Origin: Megamerina dolium
Lineage: Eukaryota > Arthropoda > Insecta > Diptera > Megamerinidae
Direction of reading: 5' to 3'
Assembly (NCBI GenBank): GCA_963854835.1
Contig: OY978526.1
Span: 27,951,073-28,015,072, forward strand
DNA length: 64,000 nucleotides
Made by a program: the position numbers and the translations under genes. A model generated the notes under the pieces. It saw only the letters and a program-made list of their open reading frames with translations, made no database searches and was not told the origin of the DNA. Shown here piece by piece: positions 38,250 to 50,760 of the stretch; the stretch's first letter is position 1, and each line of letters opens with the position of its first letter.

Positions 38250-40196
38250 GTTTTATTAAATTTTATTAAATTTTTATTAAAATGTTTCAGTTTTTTACAA
38301 TAATGAATGAAACGTCAAAAAAGCATTAGGAAAAAAAAAATGTTTTGAGACAAAAAACAATTTTTTTTAAATTAAAACCCACCCTGTCTCGTTTATTGTT
38401 TTATTCAATTTTATTCGATTTTGATTAAATTTTACACTTCTTTTGTTGTTGTTGTTGTTTTGATTTTTGGCATGTTAATTCGATTCATTGAACTCGTTCA
38501 TTTATTAAGCAATTTTATTTTGTTATCCCCATTTTGCCTTTTACTATTCGTTAACAGAAATATTGAAATAAAATAAATTATCATGCTTTTACGATATCTA
38601 TTTTATCTATTCCATTTGAAACTTTTATGAAATACATTATCAGACTATGGCAATAATGACGAATAATACCAATGTGATAAAAAGTAATTCCCCAAATCCC
38701 TTGAGTCTACTCAATCTGTGACTAACATTATGGGACATTTATGGTTTTGCTGAAACTTGTTGTTATAAAGATATCATCAGCATTAAGTACTATTTGGAAT
38801 GCGAAAAAAAAATTTATTTCAATTTCATAAATAAAAAATTTTTTTAATCTAAAAAATAATAAATAAATATGTGAATTTTGGTATGTCGTCGTCATCTAAA
38901 ATGATACATATTATATACTGTATGATTCAGAGAGTGCTTTTATTAATTTTGTTCTTTTTTCGATTTTTTGAATTTTTATTTTTTATCAGAAATAATAAAT
39001 TTCCATTTTCTTAATTTTTTTAATGAAATATTTAGATAGCCAGATTTTAAAGAAAATTTTTAATTTAAATCAACTTTAAGTGCTTGAATATTGACTTCGT
39101 CTTCTTGCTAATTGAAAGTGAAAATGGATATTCAATGAAAATTTTCAATTTGTTTCTGAAAAAGAAAATATAAATTTCTAATTTTGAACATTTCGCTAAT
39201 TTCATAATTTACTAGGAAAATTCTTTCGCTCATAAACAGAGTTATAAATTGATTAATAATTTTTTACAGCTTGTAAATGTGTTCAATTATGTAGAAAAAT
39301 ATAAAATTAAAAAAAAAAAAAAATTGCTAAATATATGCAATTTCAAACTGGTAATAATAACAAAAACAGCAACAATAACTATTATATTAATATTTATAAT
39401 ATAATTACAAATGTAAGAAAAATTGCTGATGCTGAACTATGTACGTATATACTTGAGACCACAACTAGTTAGTACTCTACCATCGATTGTAATGAGATTG
39501 TGGTCAAAGCCCAAAAAACATACATTCATGATTGGTTCAGATTAGTCAATTGTTGGTATGTTGAGATATATTCGTTTACTGAAAGCGATAGCAAAAACAA
39601 AAAAAAAGGAATAAAATGAAAACAAAATAAACAGAAAATATAACCGGTTACAACGTAATTGTTAAAATATTCCATATAAATTATATGTTATGTACATATG
39701 TATATGTATTATAAGAAATACAATCAAATGGAGATAAAAAAAAATTCAAATGTATGGTCAGATTATATATATATGAACTTAGTTAGTATAATAAATAAAA
39801 AACAACAAAAACATATTGTACATATTAAATAGCATAACAATTAATACAATGTGAATGATGAAAATGATGATGAAAAGTAAAGTTAACAAAAACAAAAAAA
39901 AAAAATATGAATAATTAAAAATATTCCATAACATCAAGAATTGTTGGTGCGTTCATACCTAGTATGTATAACAAACAGTGGCAATGTCCGTTTGCCAGTG
40001 TTTGTGATACTATATCAGAGTAGATCAGTAGAATTAAGAATTATTCATAATTCTGTGTGTGTGTGTGTATATGTATTCATAGATGAAGTGACAATAAAAA
40101 GGGTAATAATAATAATAAGATTAACTTAATGCGTTCTTATGTCAAGAAAAATCATGGAATAAAATAAAGTAAAGTATAATAAAAATCGAAAACACT

Positions 40197-40237
<41 letters not shown>

Positions 40238-40980
40238 GAACATCATTGGTTTTTTGCGCCATCGTATATCAATAGTTGAAGTGAAAGTTTGAAAAACAAC
40301 TCAATTTCATTGATATCGATATTTTTGCTTCGATACTTTTGGGAATATTTGCGAATATTTAATTCTTGGGGCGCAAAAATCTGTAAGCTTCAAACTTTAA
40401 AAAAATTTTCCATTGCCTTATTTTAATTCTTAATTCTTAATATTTAAAAGAGACAAATGCTGTATTCGATATGAATATAATTGTATTCGATATGAATATG
40501 CTCTGCTATGCACAGAGTTGCATTTACATTGCAATGACATTCATTGCAATTAAAAATATAATTCGGACATATATTTAAACCAACAACAACAAAAACACCA
40601 TGTCATTTAAAGAATTTTAACAATTTTCTTTATTATTTCGAGAATTTAAGAAATATTGAATTATGATGATTCCAATAAATTAGAAAATGACGGTAATTCG
40701 AAGTTGGCTCCTAAAAATAGAAATCATGAATACCCTATTCGGCATAAAATATAATATTTTGTTGTCAAGAACCATCTTTTATGCACCCAAAATTTCAAAT
40801 GAATCTACCAAATATGTAGTTTTGTTGTGACAGCCACTTGAAACAAACGCCAGAGAGCAGTTTCGTAAAAAAATGTATTTAAACAAGTTTCGTGATCTCA
40901 TGGAACACTATTTTTGGCTCTAAAAACTTATTCTTAAATCAAAAATTAAATTGAAAAGCATTAGAGGCGGACTCTTCATC
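38250..40980. other. Non-coding spacer
   Basis: Very A+T-rich, with the (AAT)n tract and a (GT)n stretch near 40052-40067. No gene recognised. Confidence 0.6.
40197..40237. repeat. (AAT)n microsatellite
   Basis: An uninterrupted ATA/AAT run of about 13 triplets. Confidence 0.95.
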
Positions 40981-41002
40981 ATCGTTTGGGAGTATCCATC
41001 AT

Positions 41003-41130
41003 TGGTGAATTCAATTTCAGCGCGGTCGTATGAGCACAAATGACGTCAGACTTTCTGGTAGCCCATTGGAGGTCGTCGTATCAGAAATGGTTGATAAATC
41101 GAAGGTATAAAATTGGATGATCGGCAAATG
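41003..41130 (+). pseudogene. Small mariner transposase fragment (DNA-binding region)
   Basis: The plus strand reads W*IQFQRGRMSTNDVRLSG then SPLEVVVSEMVDKSK and, after a stop, NWMIGK. This lines up with the conserved mariner linker WFAEFKRGRTSTNDAxRSGRP and the following KEVVTPEIIDKIH. It corresponds to the region between the two helix-turn-helix motifs. Only about 40 codons are recognisable and there are internal stops. It appears to be a different mariner lineage from the others in the window. No terminal repeats are visible. Confidence 0.5.
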
Positions 41131-42339
41131 AAGCATAACATTCATCATAAAAATTTCATTTTTCAAGTTTTCATCACAAAAATAAAATCACATTGAATAA
41201 TTTGGACACTTCTAATATATCAATGCCATAAGAACGTGCAACAAAAAGTCAATGAACTCTATATGACCTTGTCGACTGATATTTTTACATGATAAATATA
41301 TGATATACGTACTAAGTACATATTACTCATATATTCTTGTTGCTGCTGCTGCTGCTGCATATTGCTGCTTGTTATTAAATAATAATAATTAAACAACAAC
41401 AACAATAGCAATCATATAAAGTGGTGTACAACACGCAACATTATTCGTTTTGTTTCTTTTATATTCTTTTTTTCTATCGTTAAATTGAATAGTACCTACT
41501 ATTATTAGATTGCATTAGCTATAACATGCATTTATGTATGGTGGCATGTTCCAAGTGTGTCAAACTTTTATTTTCATGAAACCTCTAATATTACCTATGT
41601 TAGTCTATAATTTTAATTCGCATGTTATGCACAGCGTAAGGCACTAAAGAAAACTGAAAATGTGGAATTATGAAATAAAGAATTTTAATATTTAAAGAAA
41701 ACAACAATTTTTTTTTTTTAATTTATGCAACATGTTATATATTCGTATACACATTAGGTTGGGTCAAATTAGTAAGGATGAAAAAAAAAAAATGAAACTA
41801 AAATGATTCTAAATTTGATCAAGAAATTATAGATATATAGAATGAACAATTTTTTACAATTATTTTTCATATTGACGGCTTCTTGGGGAAATATAATTAG
41901 AACTATGTGCAGTTTCTCTTATTTTTTATTATAGATTATTATTTGTGTTATAATAATTTCATCTACCCTAATACTTACATATATGAATATAATTTTTTTA
42001 ATTTGAAACAAATTTTTTAAACCATTTTAATGTTCTTTTTTTTTGTTTTACTATTTAATTTATATATAAACTAGTTTTGGTCTTTATTGCTCTCTTGACT
42101 ATATCGCATCAATGCCAATCATATATTATGTATATGTAGTCGTTACGTTCATATGAGTATATATAAAATATATTGCGCTTTGGCTGTTTGTTGTTTTAAT
42201 TTTTAGCTGATTTAAGTAGTTTTTGTTTTTTTTTTAATTTTGTTTATATGCACTCCTCATATGCATATAGTCATTTTACATTTTTGTTAACTAGTGTAAA
42301 CATTAACCACAGTTACAAAGAAAAAAGAAAAATAAGATA
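41131..42339. other. Non-coding spacer
   Basis: A (TGC)n run at about 41339-41360 and long poly-A/T tracts. Sequence just right of the mariner fragment may belong to the same relic but cannot be read. Confidence 0.55.
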
Positions 42340-43010
42340 ATTTAACCTATTATAAAAGATGTCTATAGATTGAAAAAGTTAGTGTTTTAGCATTTTTAAT
42401 AGTGAAGACCCAAAAACCAATGTGGTTAAATATTTGTTAATTCTGTGACTTTGTATGGCAGCTACATTAAATAGTAGGCGTTGCTCGCCCATTTTCTAGC
42501 ACATCATTACCCACTAAAATATTAATCAACTTGTCAAATAAAGTTGTCCTAAGTTGAATAGTGTCTAAGTTACGGTGTTTTAAAATTATAGTTAATTGCT
42601 CCACTTTGTATGGCAGCTACTTTAAATAGTGGGCGTAGCTAGTCTATTTTTTGGAAATTTATTGCCTGGCATATTATAAATATATATATCAAATATTATT
42701 GTTCTAGATGAAATATTAAGTGAGTTATAATGATTAAAATATTTTTTTAATTCCGAGGTTAGGCTCTTTGATAGCTTCGTGTGGGCGTGGCAGTAGACCG
42801 ATCATGATTATTATTATTAAGATCTATACTCTTAGACCATAGCTAACTTATGGTAAAATTTCGTCGAAATATCTCAGCATTTCTCCAAGTTGTCGTGCAA
42901 ATCCGACAGGTGTCAGAGAGATGAACAGATGGCAGGTTTCCTTAAAATCGACTGCTTGGGCAAGGCCGATCAATAATGTCTATACTTTTCTGACTATAAC
43001 AGATAAGGTA
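42340..43010 (+). repeat. Diverged 'gtgggcgtggc' repeat copy
   Basis: Blocks ACTTTGTATGGCAGCTAC, AAATAGTGGGCGTAGCT, GTGTGGGCGTGGCAGTAGAC, CGATCATG and a final CGACAGGTGTCAGAGAGATG occur in the same order as in 44567-46230. It is shorter and I see no clear ends. Confidence 0.7.
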
Positions 43011-43625
43011 AATCGAGCGAGTAAATTGAAATGATTTTTGTAACAGTTATTGCATAGAATTTGAAAAGCAAAAATCAGTTGAACTTTGCTTCAATATTTT
43101 TTTTTTTAATTTCGTCTTGGTTTTCGATTTATTCTCAGCTGACAAAAATCACATAATGAAATCAATTTATATCCCATAAACCCATAATGGGTTAAACTAG
43201 TTAATATATAGGTAAATTATACTGTTTACATAATTTACGTCGTTGTCGTCTCTTGCCATTGCAATCATTGCTGATGATGTTGACAATATTTGTACTTAAT
43301 AAATGGCGTGTGTACGAGTAAATGTCAATTATCGTCATATAAGATCTCAAGTTTCTACAAGTACCTTACTACCAACCTACCTATACATTCAAGTGTTTAT
43401 ACTAAGTATGCACGTGTATGAGGGCAACTCATATGGTATTATTCAAAAATTCTCAACTCGCATTATCCGTTAGGTATATACTCGAATATTATTGTGGTTT
43501 TCTGACCGACCATCAAGACAAGCGGAGGGGCAAAAAACACGTTTTGTACTTAACACATTTTGCATACAAATGTGCATAACAATTTGGATTTAATATTGTA
43601 CATATAAATGTTATATTACATTATA

Positions 43626-43630
43626 TTCTA

Positions 43631-43665
<35 letters not shown>

Positions 43666-43667
43666 AT
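43626..43667. repeat. (TC)n / GAGA tract
   Basis: An almost pure CT run of about 40 bp. In flies such tracts can bind GAGA factor, but nothing here shows regulatory use. Confidence 0.9.
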
Positions 43668-44185
43668 TTAATTTCAGCTTTATTTTTATGTCTTTGTTTC
43701 GGCAACAAATAAAAGACTCACCCAAAAAATTCCTCTCACATTACATGCTAATGGTATTGTGATCGAAGGGTACAAAAGTACAAAAAAGTCAAGAACACAA
43801 CATTTCGGAATTTTTTTTTGTAATTATAAAGAAAGTGAAAAAGAAAGAAAAACAAATACGTGACAAATTTTGATACAATTTTTTTTTATATTTATTTTGC
43901 CCACCCATTGGCACGGCATAATAAGAAACTTATACTTATATAGTATATAATTAAATAGAAATTCAACATAACTATTATAATAGGAAAATAAATTAATCAT
44001 CAAAAAATGCTGATAACAACGTAAGTATCATTTCGATTGCCACCGTCACCATCACCATCATCATCATCATCATCATCAATGTCGTCATGATTACAATTCC
44101 AATACACAAATAAATGCAAATTCATAAATAATGCGGGTGTAACATTAAAACAATCACGATTTGCAAGATAAAATGAATACATACG

Positions 44186-44244
44186 TACCTTCATACAGTG
44201 ATGTATAAATAAAGACATTTATTTATATGTATTGTATGAAGGTA
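44186..44244. other. Hairpin-forming inverted repeat
   Basis: TACCTTCATACA (44186-44197) pairs exactly with TGTATGAAGGTA (44233-44244). Inside, TAAATAAA and TTTATTTA pair around a 4-base loop, with a few mismatches between. The stem is about 27 bp in 59 bases. It could be a very small palindromic element, a recombination-prone palindrome or a short RNA hairpin; nothing decides between these. Confidence 0.6.
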
Positions 44245-44834
44245 TGCCAATTATGACAGTCATATTTCATAGTCGATATGTTTTATGATATATACAGATC
44301 GTTTATTTGTTCATTTCGCCAAATTTCTTTCTCTTTCCTCATTTCTTTGTACCCATATATACATATATACTACTCAAATATTATTGTTGATGTTAATTAT
44401 ATATATATATATTTTTTTTTATTTTCAACACTTCATTCATAACAAAACTTGCATAAGCGTTGATTGTCTGACGATTGCTGACCGCACCCCCAAAATACTG
44501 GTAGTTTTGCTTTAGCAAAAAAGAGCAAAAAAAAATCTCCTTACAGTCGGCTGGGGCCGACCAAACTATACCCTGCATATGTAGATTTATATATAAAAAG
44601 TTTACTCGAATATCCAACTTTTCTTTTATTTCCACTTTTCGAGAAACAATTTTTGCATATACTACTAATTTACACCCGAAATATGGTTGACTTTGACGAA
44701 ATAAAAGGATTTTAAGATAATTCCGAGGCTTAGTATGGGAGCTATATAAAAAGTGGGAGTGGCTTACCACTTTCTAGTAAATCCAATTAATTTTTCAATG
44801 TTAATCCACACCCTAAATTTGGTGTCCTACGTTG

Positions 44835-45620
44835 AATAGTTTCTAAGTTATGGTGGTTAACATTTTTGTTTAATTTCCTCAACTTTGTATGGGAGCCCCA
44901 ATAAGAAGTGGCCGTGGTACGCAGATTTTTCGCCAGATTATTTCCGACTACGATATTAATTTAAGAGTCAATTATGGTTATTGTAGACATAAGATTGCCT
45001 AAGTTACAGTTGTTTCAATTTAAAATTTCTATGGGGGGCTACGATAAACAGTTGGCGTGGTGCGCCCATTTCCTGTGAGTTTAATTGCTTGTACAATACT
45101 AATCCATACCTTAAATCTCGTTGTCCTAGGCTAAATGGTTTGTAAGCTATGGAGCTTACAATTTTAGTTTAATTCCCACGACTTTGTATGGGAGACCCAT
45201 GAAGGAGTAGGCCTGGCACACTGATTTTCTGCCAGATTTTTGCCGACTACGATATTAATTTAAGTATCAATTATGGTTATTCTAGACAGAAGATTGCCGA
45301 AGTTACAGCTGTTTCAATTTAAAATTTGTATGGGGGCTACAATAAACAGTGGGCGTGGTGCGCCCATTTTCTGTGAGCCTAGTTGCTCGTACAATACTAA
45401 TCCATACCTTAAATCTCGTTGTCCTAGGCTAAATGGTTTGTAAGCTATGGAGCTTAAAATTTTATTTTGATTCCCTCGACTTTGTATGGGAGACTCATGA
45501 AGGAGTGGGCGTGGCACACTGATTTTCTGCCAGATTTTTGCCGACTACGATATTAATTTAAGTGTCAATTATAGTTATTCTAGACACAAGATTGCCGAAG
45601 TTACAGCAGTTTCAATTTAA
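44835..45620 (+). repeat. Tandem ~298-bp units
   Basis: GACTACGATATTAATTTAAG begins at 44946, 45245 and 45543. Between these points the sequence repeats closely, including CTAGGCTAAATGGTTTGTAA and GACTTTGTATGGGAGACxCA. The second and third units are more alike than the first, suggesting stepwise duplication. Confidence 0.9.
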
Positions 45621-45949
45621 AAGAAGTACATACACTTTGTATGAGAGCTACGCTAAAAAGTAAGCGTGGCTCAACCACTTTTAGCGAGGTTATATAGTAG
45701 TATAATATAAGTCTATGTGCCAAATATTGTTGTCCCAAGTGGTATATTATGTGAGTTATAGCAAGTTAAAGATTTTGAAAATTTCGAGGTTAGTCGCTTT
45801 GAATGCTTGGTGTGGGCGTGGTTATTGACCGATCATGCCCAATATCAATCCCCTCCGTACCCTTGGATCATAGGTTACTTGTGCCAAATTTCATCGAAAT
45901 AGCTCAATATTTACTCAAGTTATCGTGCGAACCAGCCAGGTGACAGACA

Positions 45950-46180
45950 GACGGACGGACGGACGGACGGACGGACGGACATCGTTAAATCGAAAATTTA
46001 ATCGACGCTGATCACGAATATATATCTATGTCTATATCTCCGGAGATTCCTTCACGGACGGACGGACGGACGGACGGACGGACGGACGGACGGACATCGT
46101 TAAATCGAAAATTTAATCGACGCTGATCACGAATATATATCTATGTTTATATCTCCGGAGATTCCTTCAAGTGGACACAA
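45950..46180 (+). repeat. Tandem duplication with (GGAC)n minisatellite
   Basis: Two runs of GGAC (about 45952-45980 and 46056-46095) each precede the same ~75-bp segment, starting ATCGTTAAATCGAAAATTTA at 45981 and 46096. The duplication period is 115 bp. Confidence 0.92.
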
Positions 46181-46230
46181 ACATCTGACCGAAATGAATA
46201 TACCATGCATATTGCATTATGCAGGGTATA

Positions 46231-47199
46231 AAAAAAATCAAATTAATTTAATCACAAACGAAGCTTAAAACACAAGCCAAATATGAGTGAAATATTTCAT
46301 AATAATTAGGAAAAGTAATAATTACAAAAATAAATGTCAGGAATATTATAATAATTGTTGTTGTGTCTTCAATTGCTTCTCAACAACCAATGGTAGGCAC
46401 TTTGTAGTAAAGATTCCAATGATAATCGCTTTGCTAAAAAAATGTTATGTCTGTCTATTCATCATTTTTATGTTTGGATGAGCTTAAATAATTACGCCAT
46501 CATGACATTATAAAAATTAGTAACGATTTTTGCAATAACTCTATGGGAAGGTATTATTGATTAGGCATAGAAATGGGAAGGAAAGGTTTGAGGGGGGAAT
46601 ACCTTTGTGTAATTATGATGAAAAAGTATATTATTGGAAAGCTAGAGAGAAGCTATTGCGAATTTTTGTAGAAAAATATTTATTTATTAGCGTCGAAATT
46701 TTAAAAGAAATTAAACCGACATGCTTAAGTAAAAAAAGTCTCCTTCAAAGGTTGGGTAACCAAAATGTTGATTGTATAAAGAAGTTTTACTCAACAATTT
46801 TCTTAAAGATTATTTTTATTTATTTATTATTTATCGAGGTATACAAATTTACTGAATGTTGATTTCGACAGAGCTCAATAGAGGGCACCGCAACAAAAGA
46901 ATTGCTGACGATTTTCACTAAAACAAGGATTGGACGTGAAAAAATTTGATCTTTAAATTGGAACAGAATGAAAAATGTCTAAAAATGAATTCGAAATAAT
47001 ACAGTTTCTTCTCATATTTTTAAGTCTTGATATATTTCGTAGAAGATTCACAGCGAAAACCTTAGACAATGAAGCGTTGGTTGTTAATTACGTTATTTGG
47101 ATATGTTAAAAATAAAATTAAAAGAAATATTTTTGAAACTGCAACTAAATTTTTAATTTTTTAATTGCAATTTTTAAATTTGTTCATTTGATTTTTATA
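46231..47199. other. Non-coding, one unrecognised frame
   Basis: A 101-codon plus-strand frame (46557-46862) starts MIRHRNGKERFEGG and is fairly non-repetitive, but I recognise no domain and it ends in A+T-driven residues. It could be a transposon relic; confidence that it is a gene is low. Confidence 0.4.
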
Positions 47200-48150
47200 T
47201 TTGATCATTGTACCCAACATTGAGTCTGTTCTCTTTGTAGTTCCCATAAGAAGAGGTTGGGTATACACAAGCTATCTTCCGAAATTAGAAAGCAATCGAG
47301 TTGAAAATTGGCATATACAATTAATTTCACCAATGAATTAGTAGGTACATGAATGAGTATAATTGAATGAAAATAACGCTCATCTCTCATACAAAAGTAT
47401 CATGTTGAATGTGTATTTCTACACTTTTCGCACGAAATAAATATTTATTGAGCTAAAACTTGGTATGTAAAGTTAATCTTACCGCAGAATTAATATATTA
47501 GCAAATGGATCTAATCGGATGAGAATCGAGCCCATCTCCCATACAAAAGTGTGTTTTTAAATCTATGTTTTAACACTTTTCATATGAAAATATAAAACTA
47601 TCAAGCTGCAACTTGGTATTTAATGTTAATCTGAGCATATAATAAAGCTAGTGGAAAATGGATATTATCAGATGAAAATAATGCCTACGTCCCATACAAA
47701 AGTATGTTTTCGAACGTATGTTTTCTCATTTTGCCCACGAAAGATAAGTTTATCAATCTAAAACTCAGGATATACGATCATATTTGTCAGTAAATAGACA
47801 TAATTAAAAATAATCTCAATCGGATAAAATCTACGCTTACTTTTCATACAAACTTTTGCTTCCGTAAGTACATTTTCACACTATGCACACGATAATTTAA
47901 AGTTATCAAACAGAAATTCGCTGCATATGATTATAATTGCTAATGAATGGAATGAAATTATGCTTACCTCTCATATAAAAAATGTTTTTAAACTAATTTT
48001 CACAAGTTGCATACGAAAATATTGTAAAAAGTTATCACGTTGAAACTCTACATGCTCTACATACGACAATTCTTATCATTGAGCGAGTATTTAAAAGTAG
48101 AGACTATCAGAAGAAAATGACGTCTAAATCCAGCCAAAAATTTTCTTTCC
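47200..48150 (-). repeat. 153-bp satellite, inverse orientation
   Basis: CATACAAAAGTATGTTTTCG-like blocks begin at 47388, 47540, 47693, 47845 and, degraded, 47972. Spacing is 152-153 bp for the first four, and the last unit is shortened. Each is preceded by GAAAAT and a CTACxTCCC-type block, the reverse complement of the anchor in the array at 15560-16970. Confidence 0.88.
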
Positions 48151-50329
48151 GGGTCTTGATTGAATGAAACTTACTGAAAATACATTTTTAATCGAGTTCA
48201 GCCATCAGATTTCTTTTGTTAAAGTATATGAGTTTTCTAAACCAAAGCATGCATGAAAACTGAAAATTTATGAATTCTAAGCTAGGTCCAAAGAACGACG
48301 CAATGAGAACAGAAATTCAATTAATTGAGGGGATGAGAAGCACTCCTTCAATAGTAATTAGTGATTTTCTAAAAGAGGTCCCTTGCCTCAAACTATGAAC
48401 CTTTCCTCTATAAAATTACTATGTTACATACACCATAAAATAGTTTGAATTTAAATTTGATTCGATTTTCATTTTATGATGTTGTAATCTCTTCTACTAA
48501 CAGCATCTGTGATGAATTCAAATTAACTTTTCATTTGTGGCATTACTTTCAACTGTATTTCAACATCATGTAAATTTGATTAACCATTTAATTTTAATGA
48601 TTCATATAAATTGCTTTATATTAGATGCAGTACAGTTACGTATTATACTTTTTATTTATTTTTTTTTTTAAATCATTAATTTTATTACTTATTTGTATTA
48701 ATGTTAGTGATGACAGCTTCTTATAGACATATTGATGATTTTGATTTTCATAACGAAAACAAAAAAAAAGCTGAAAATTTTTATTCAATATTGATTTTTT
48801 TGTGTTTGTTTATATTTAATGACACACACACAAATTATAATAATCAATTAAGTATAGATAATTTAATATATGCATATTCAAAGTTGCGTATTTAATTAAT
48901 AATAACATCAAATAACAATTGGTCATAGTACAGATATCTATAAAATGTGATTTATGTATATATAATGCCTCAAGTCATTTACATCCGTATTCATCGTATA
49001 CATCGTATTCAATTGGGGGCATTTTCTAGGTGACAAACCTATGAATCAATAATTAATAAAGGCTAACAATAATTGAATGGTTTCTAGAAACTTGCATCGA
49101 GTAGGGATCGAGTGTTTGATATGATAGATTCTGTACATAGTTCTCTTGTATGTGAATTTAATATGATAGAAAATGGCTTCCATCACGATAGTGAGAGGTG
49201 AGGTGAGACAATAATCAATAACCAAAAGTTGGTCGAACTTGGGAGGGTTGATTGACGAATGAACTTTCTTACCAATCCACTAGAATATTTTGTAATGCAC
49301 TTACTGTATTCTCTTGTCGTCCAGCCATGTAATTTAGCATGCATAACGTTAGGTAATATTTAATGCATCACTGCATAATACAATATTCTGAACGAGTCAA
49401 GTATTTAGTGGTTATATTTAGAATTTATGCAATTTATAATATTTGTCCTCATTATTATATTCATTCGCATTTGGTCGTTCATGTAATGCATTATAACGTA
49501 CGATGTTTGAATTGTTGTGTTGCTTAAGTACTATAAACTCAAGCCGCACGTTGTTGCTAAACATTCATAATAGGGAATGCAAATATAAGTATAATAGCGC
49601 GAAGAAAAAAAAAATCCACAAATAACAACAAAAACCACGCATTTCTCAAATCACTCATCATTTAACAATTTGTATTCATTACTGTTCTACTGATTTATTG
49701 CTTACGTCATGAAGATCTGTTTTCTGTGTTTTTTTTTTGTTTCTTTTCGCCGGCGATATTAGTACAATATGTGAGTAATTTTGATTGTATTTTTATAAAC
49801 TTGAGAATTTCACGTGTACATATTTTGACACTTGGAATTTTGAGTGCGTAAAGCATAAAAACGTTTTTGGCATAATTTATATAGGATATTTCTAGTATGT
49901 ATTACTTTTTAGGGGAATTCCTCTTATAAATTTATGAAAAATTCAATTTCTTTTGTTTTTTATTTTTTCTGTAATATTCTCATAAGAATAACAAATTAAA
50001 TAATCATAAGATATTGCTACAATATGTTTTGTGTTGTCGGAAAAGTCATGGCATATTTTGCAATACATAGCATTGCACGTATTTTTATACGACTAATGCT
50101 GTCGCAATATGCTCAAGAGCTATTTATTGTACAGATGATAGTTTAAATTTGATTATTGCAAATAAAAATTGTTTATTTAATCACGTATTTTAGATTTTAT
50201 ATTAACTTGAAGACAAATAATCAATAAATGAGTCTAGTATTTCCACAAAGAAGGGAGAACTCAAGGCAGAGCTGAGAAAAAGGACGTAAAATTGATAGGG
50301 ACGATGCTTTACAAAAGTCTTCAATGTCA
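48151..50329. other. Non-coding spacer
   Basis: A+T-rich, no elements recognised. Confidence 0.6.
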
Positions 50330-50760
50330 GCGGTTGCTTACCAAATTTCGTGCTGGTGCTGCTTTAATGATTCTCGTTGCTCAGAAAGGCCAATTGAGAT
50401 TGAAGATGATGAAATACAGGCAATGATTGAAGCAAATCTATATGAATCAATTAAACTGACTAAAGTAACTAAATTTTTCATTATTCGATTGCACACGACC
50501 ATCTTAGGGAGTCGGTGTTAATTAGCATGCTCCATATTTTGGTTCCTTATGCGCTCAAAAAAATCCATCCCATTAATTACATAAATATATGGGATACTCA
50601 GCGGAAACGTAAATACATTTTTTTTAACACATTGTATTCTGTGATGAAAAATCGATTATTTACGACCATATTCCAAGTTAACGAACCCGATGAAGTGGTT
50701 AAAAAAAAACTCAATCAAAATCCAATATCCTCCCCAATTGTAAGAGCAGTCTTTAATCGC
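50330..50760 (+). pseudogene. Decayed mariner transposase fragment
   Basis: Across frameshifts, the plus strand reads KFRAG, then DFNDSRCSERPIEIEDDEIQ with AMIEAN (the mariner linker, usually RSGRPxExDDDxIKALIE). Further on come ILVPYALKKIHPINYINIWDT (compare xWVPHELKEIHLxxRINICDT) and a weaker block with VNEPDEVVKKKLNQN. The order matches the N-terminal half of a DD34D transposase. The catalytic aspartates are not identifiable. The material to about 51110 may be the rest of the same relic but I cannot read it. Confidence 0.55.

Larger units (their letters stand above)
44567..46230 (+). mobile_element. Putative non-autonomous element with perfect 13-bp inverted termini
   Basis: TATACCCTGCATA at 44567-44579 is matched by its exact reverse complement at 46218-46230. 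The interior has no long coding frame. It contains repeated GTATGGGAGCT and GTGGGCGTGGC blocks, a tandem ~298-bp unit, a duplicated (GGAC)n-bearing segment, and a final ATGAATATACCATGCATATT. Just left of the first terminus lies GTCGGCTGGGGCCGAC, an imperfect palindrome. Class cannot be assigned; a non-autonomous DNA element or a Helitron-like composite are possible. Confidence 0.6.

Noticed and set aside
46557..46862. 101-codon plus-strand frame starting MIRHRNGKERF
   Set aside because: Less repetitive than the others, but no domain is recognised and there is no splice or promoter context; left as unassigned.
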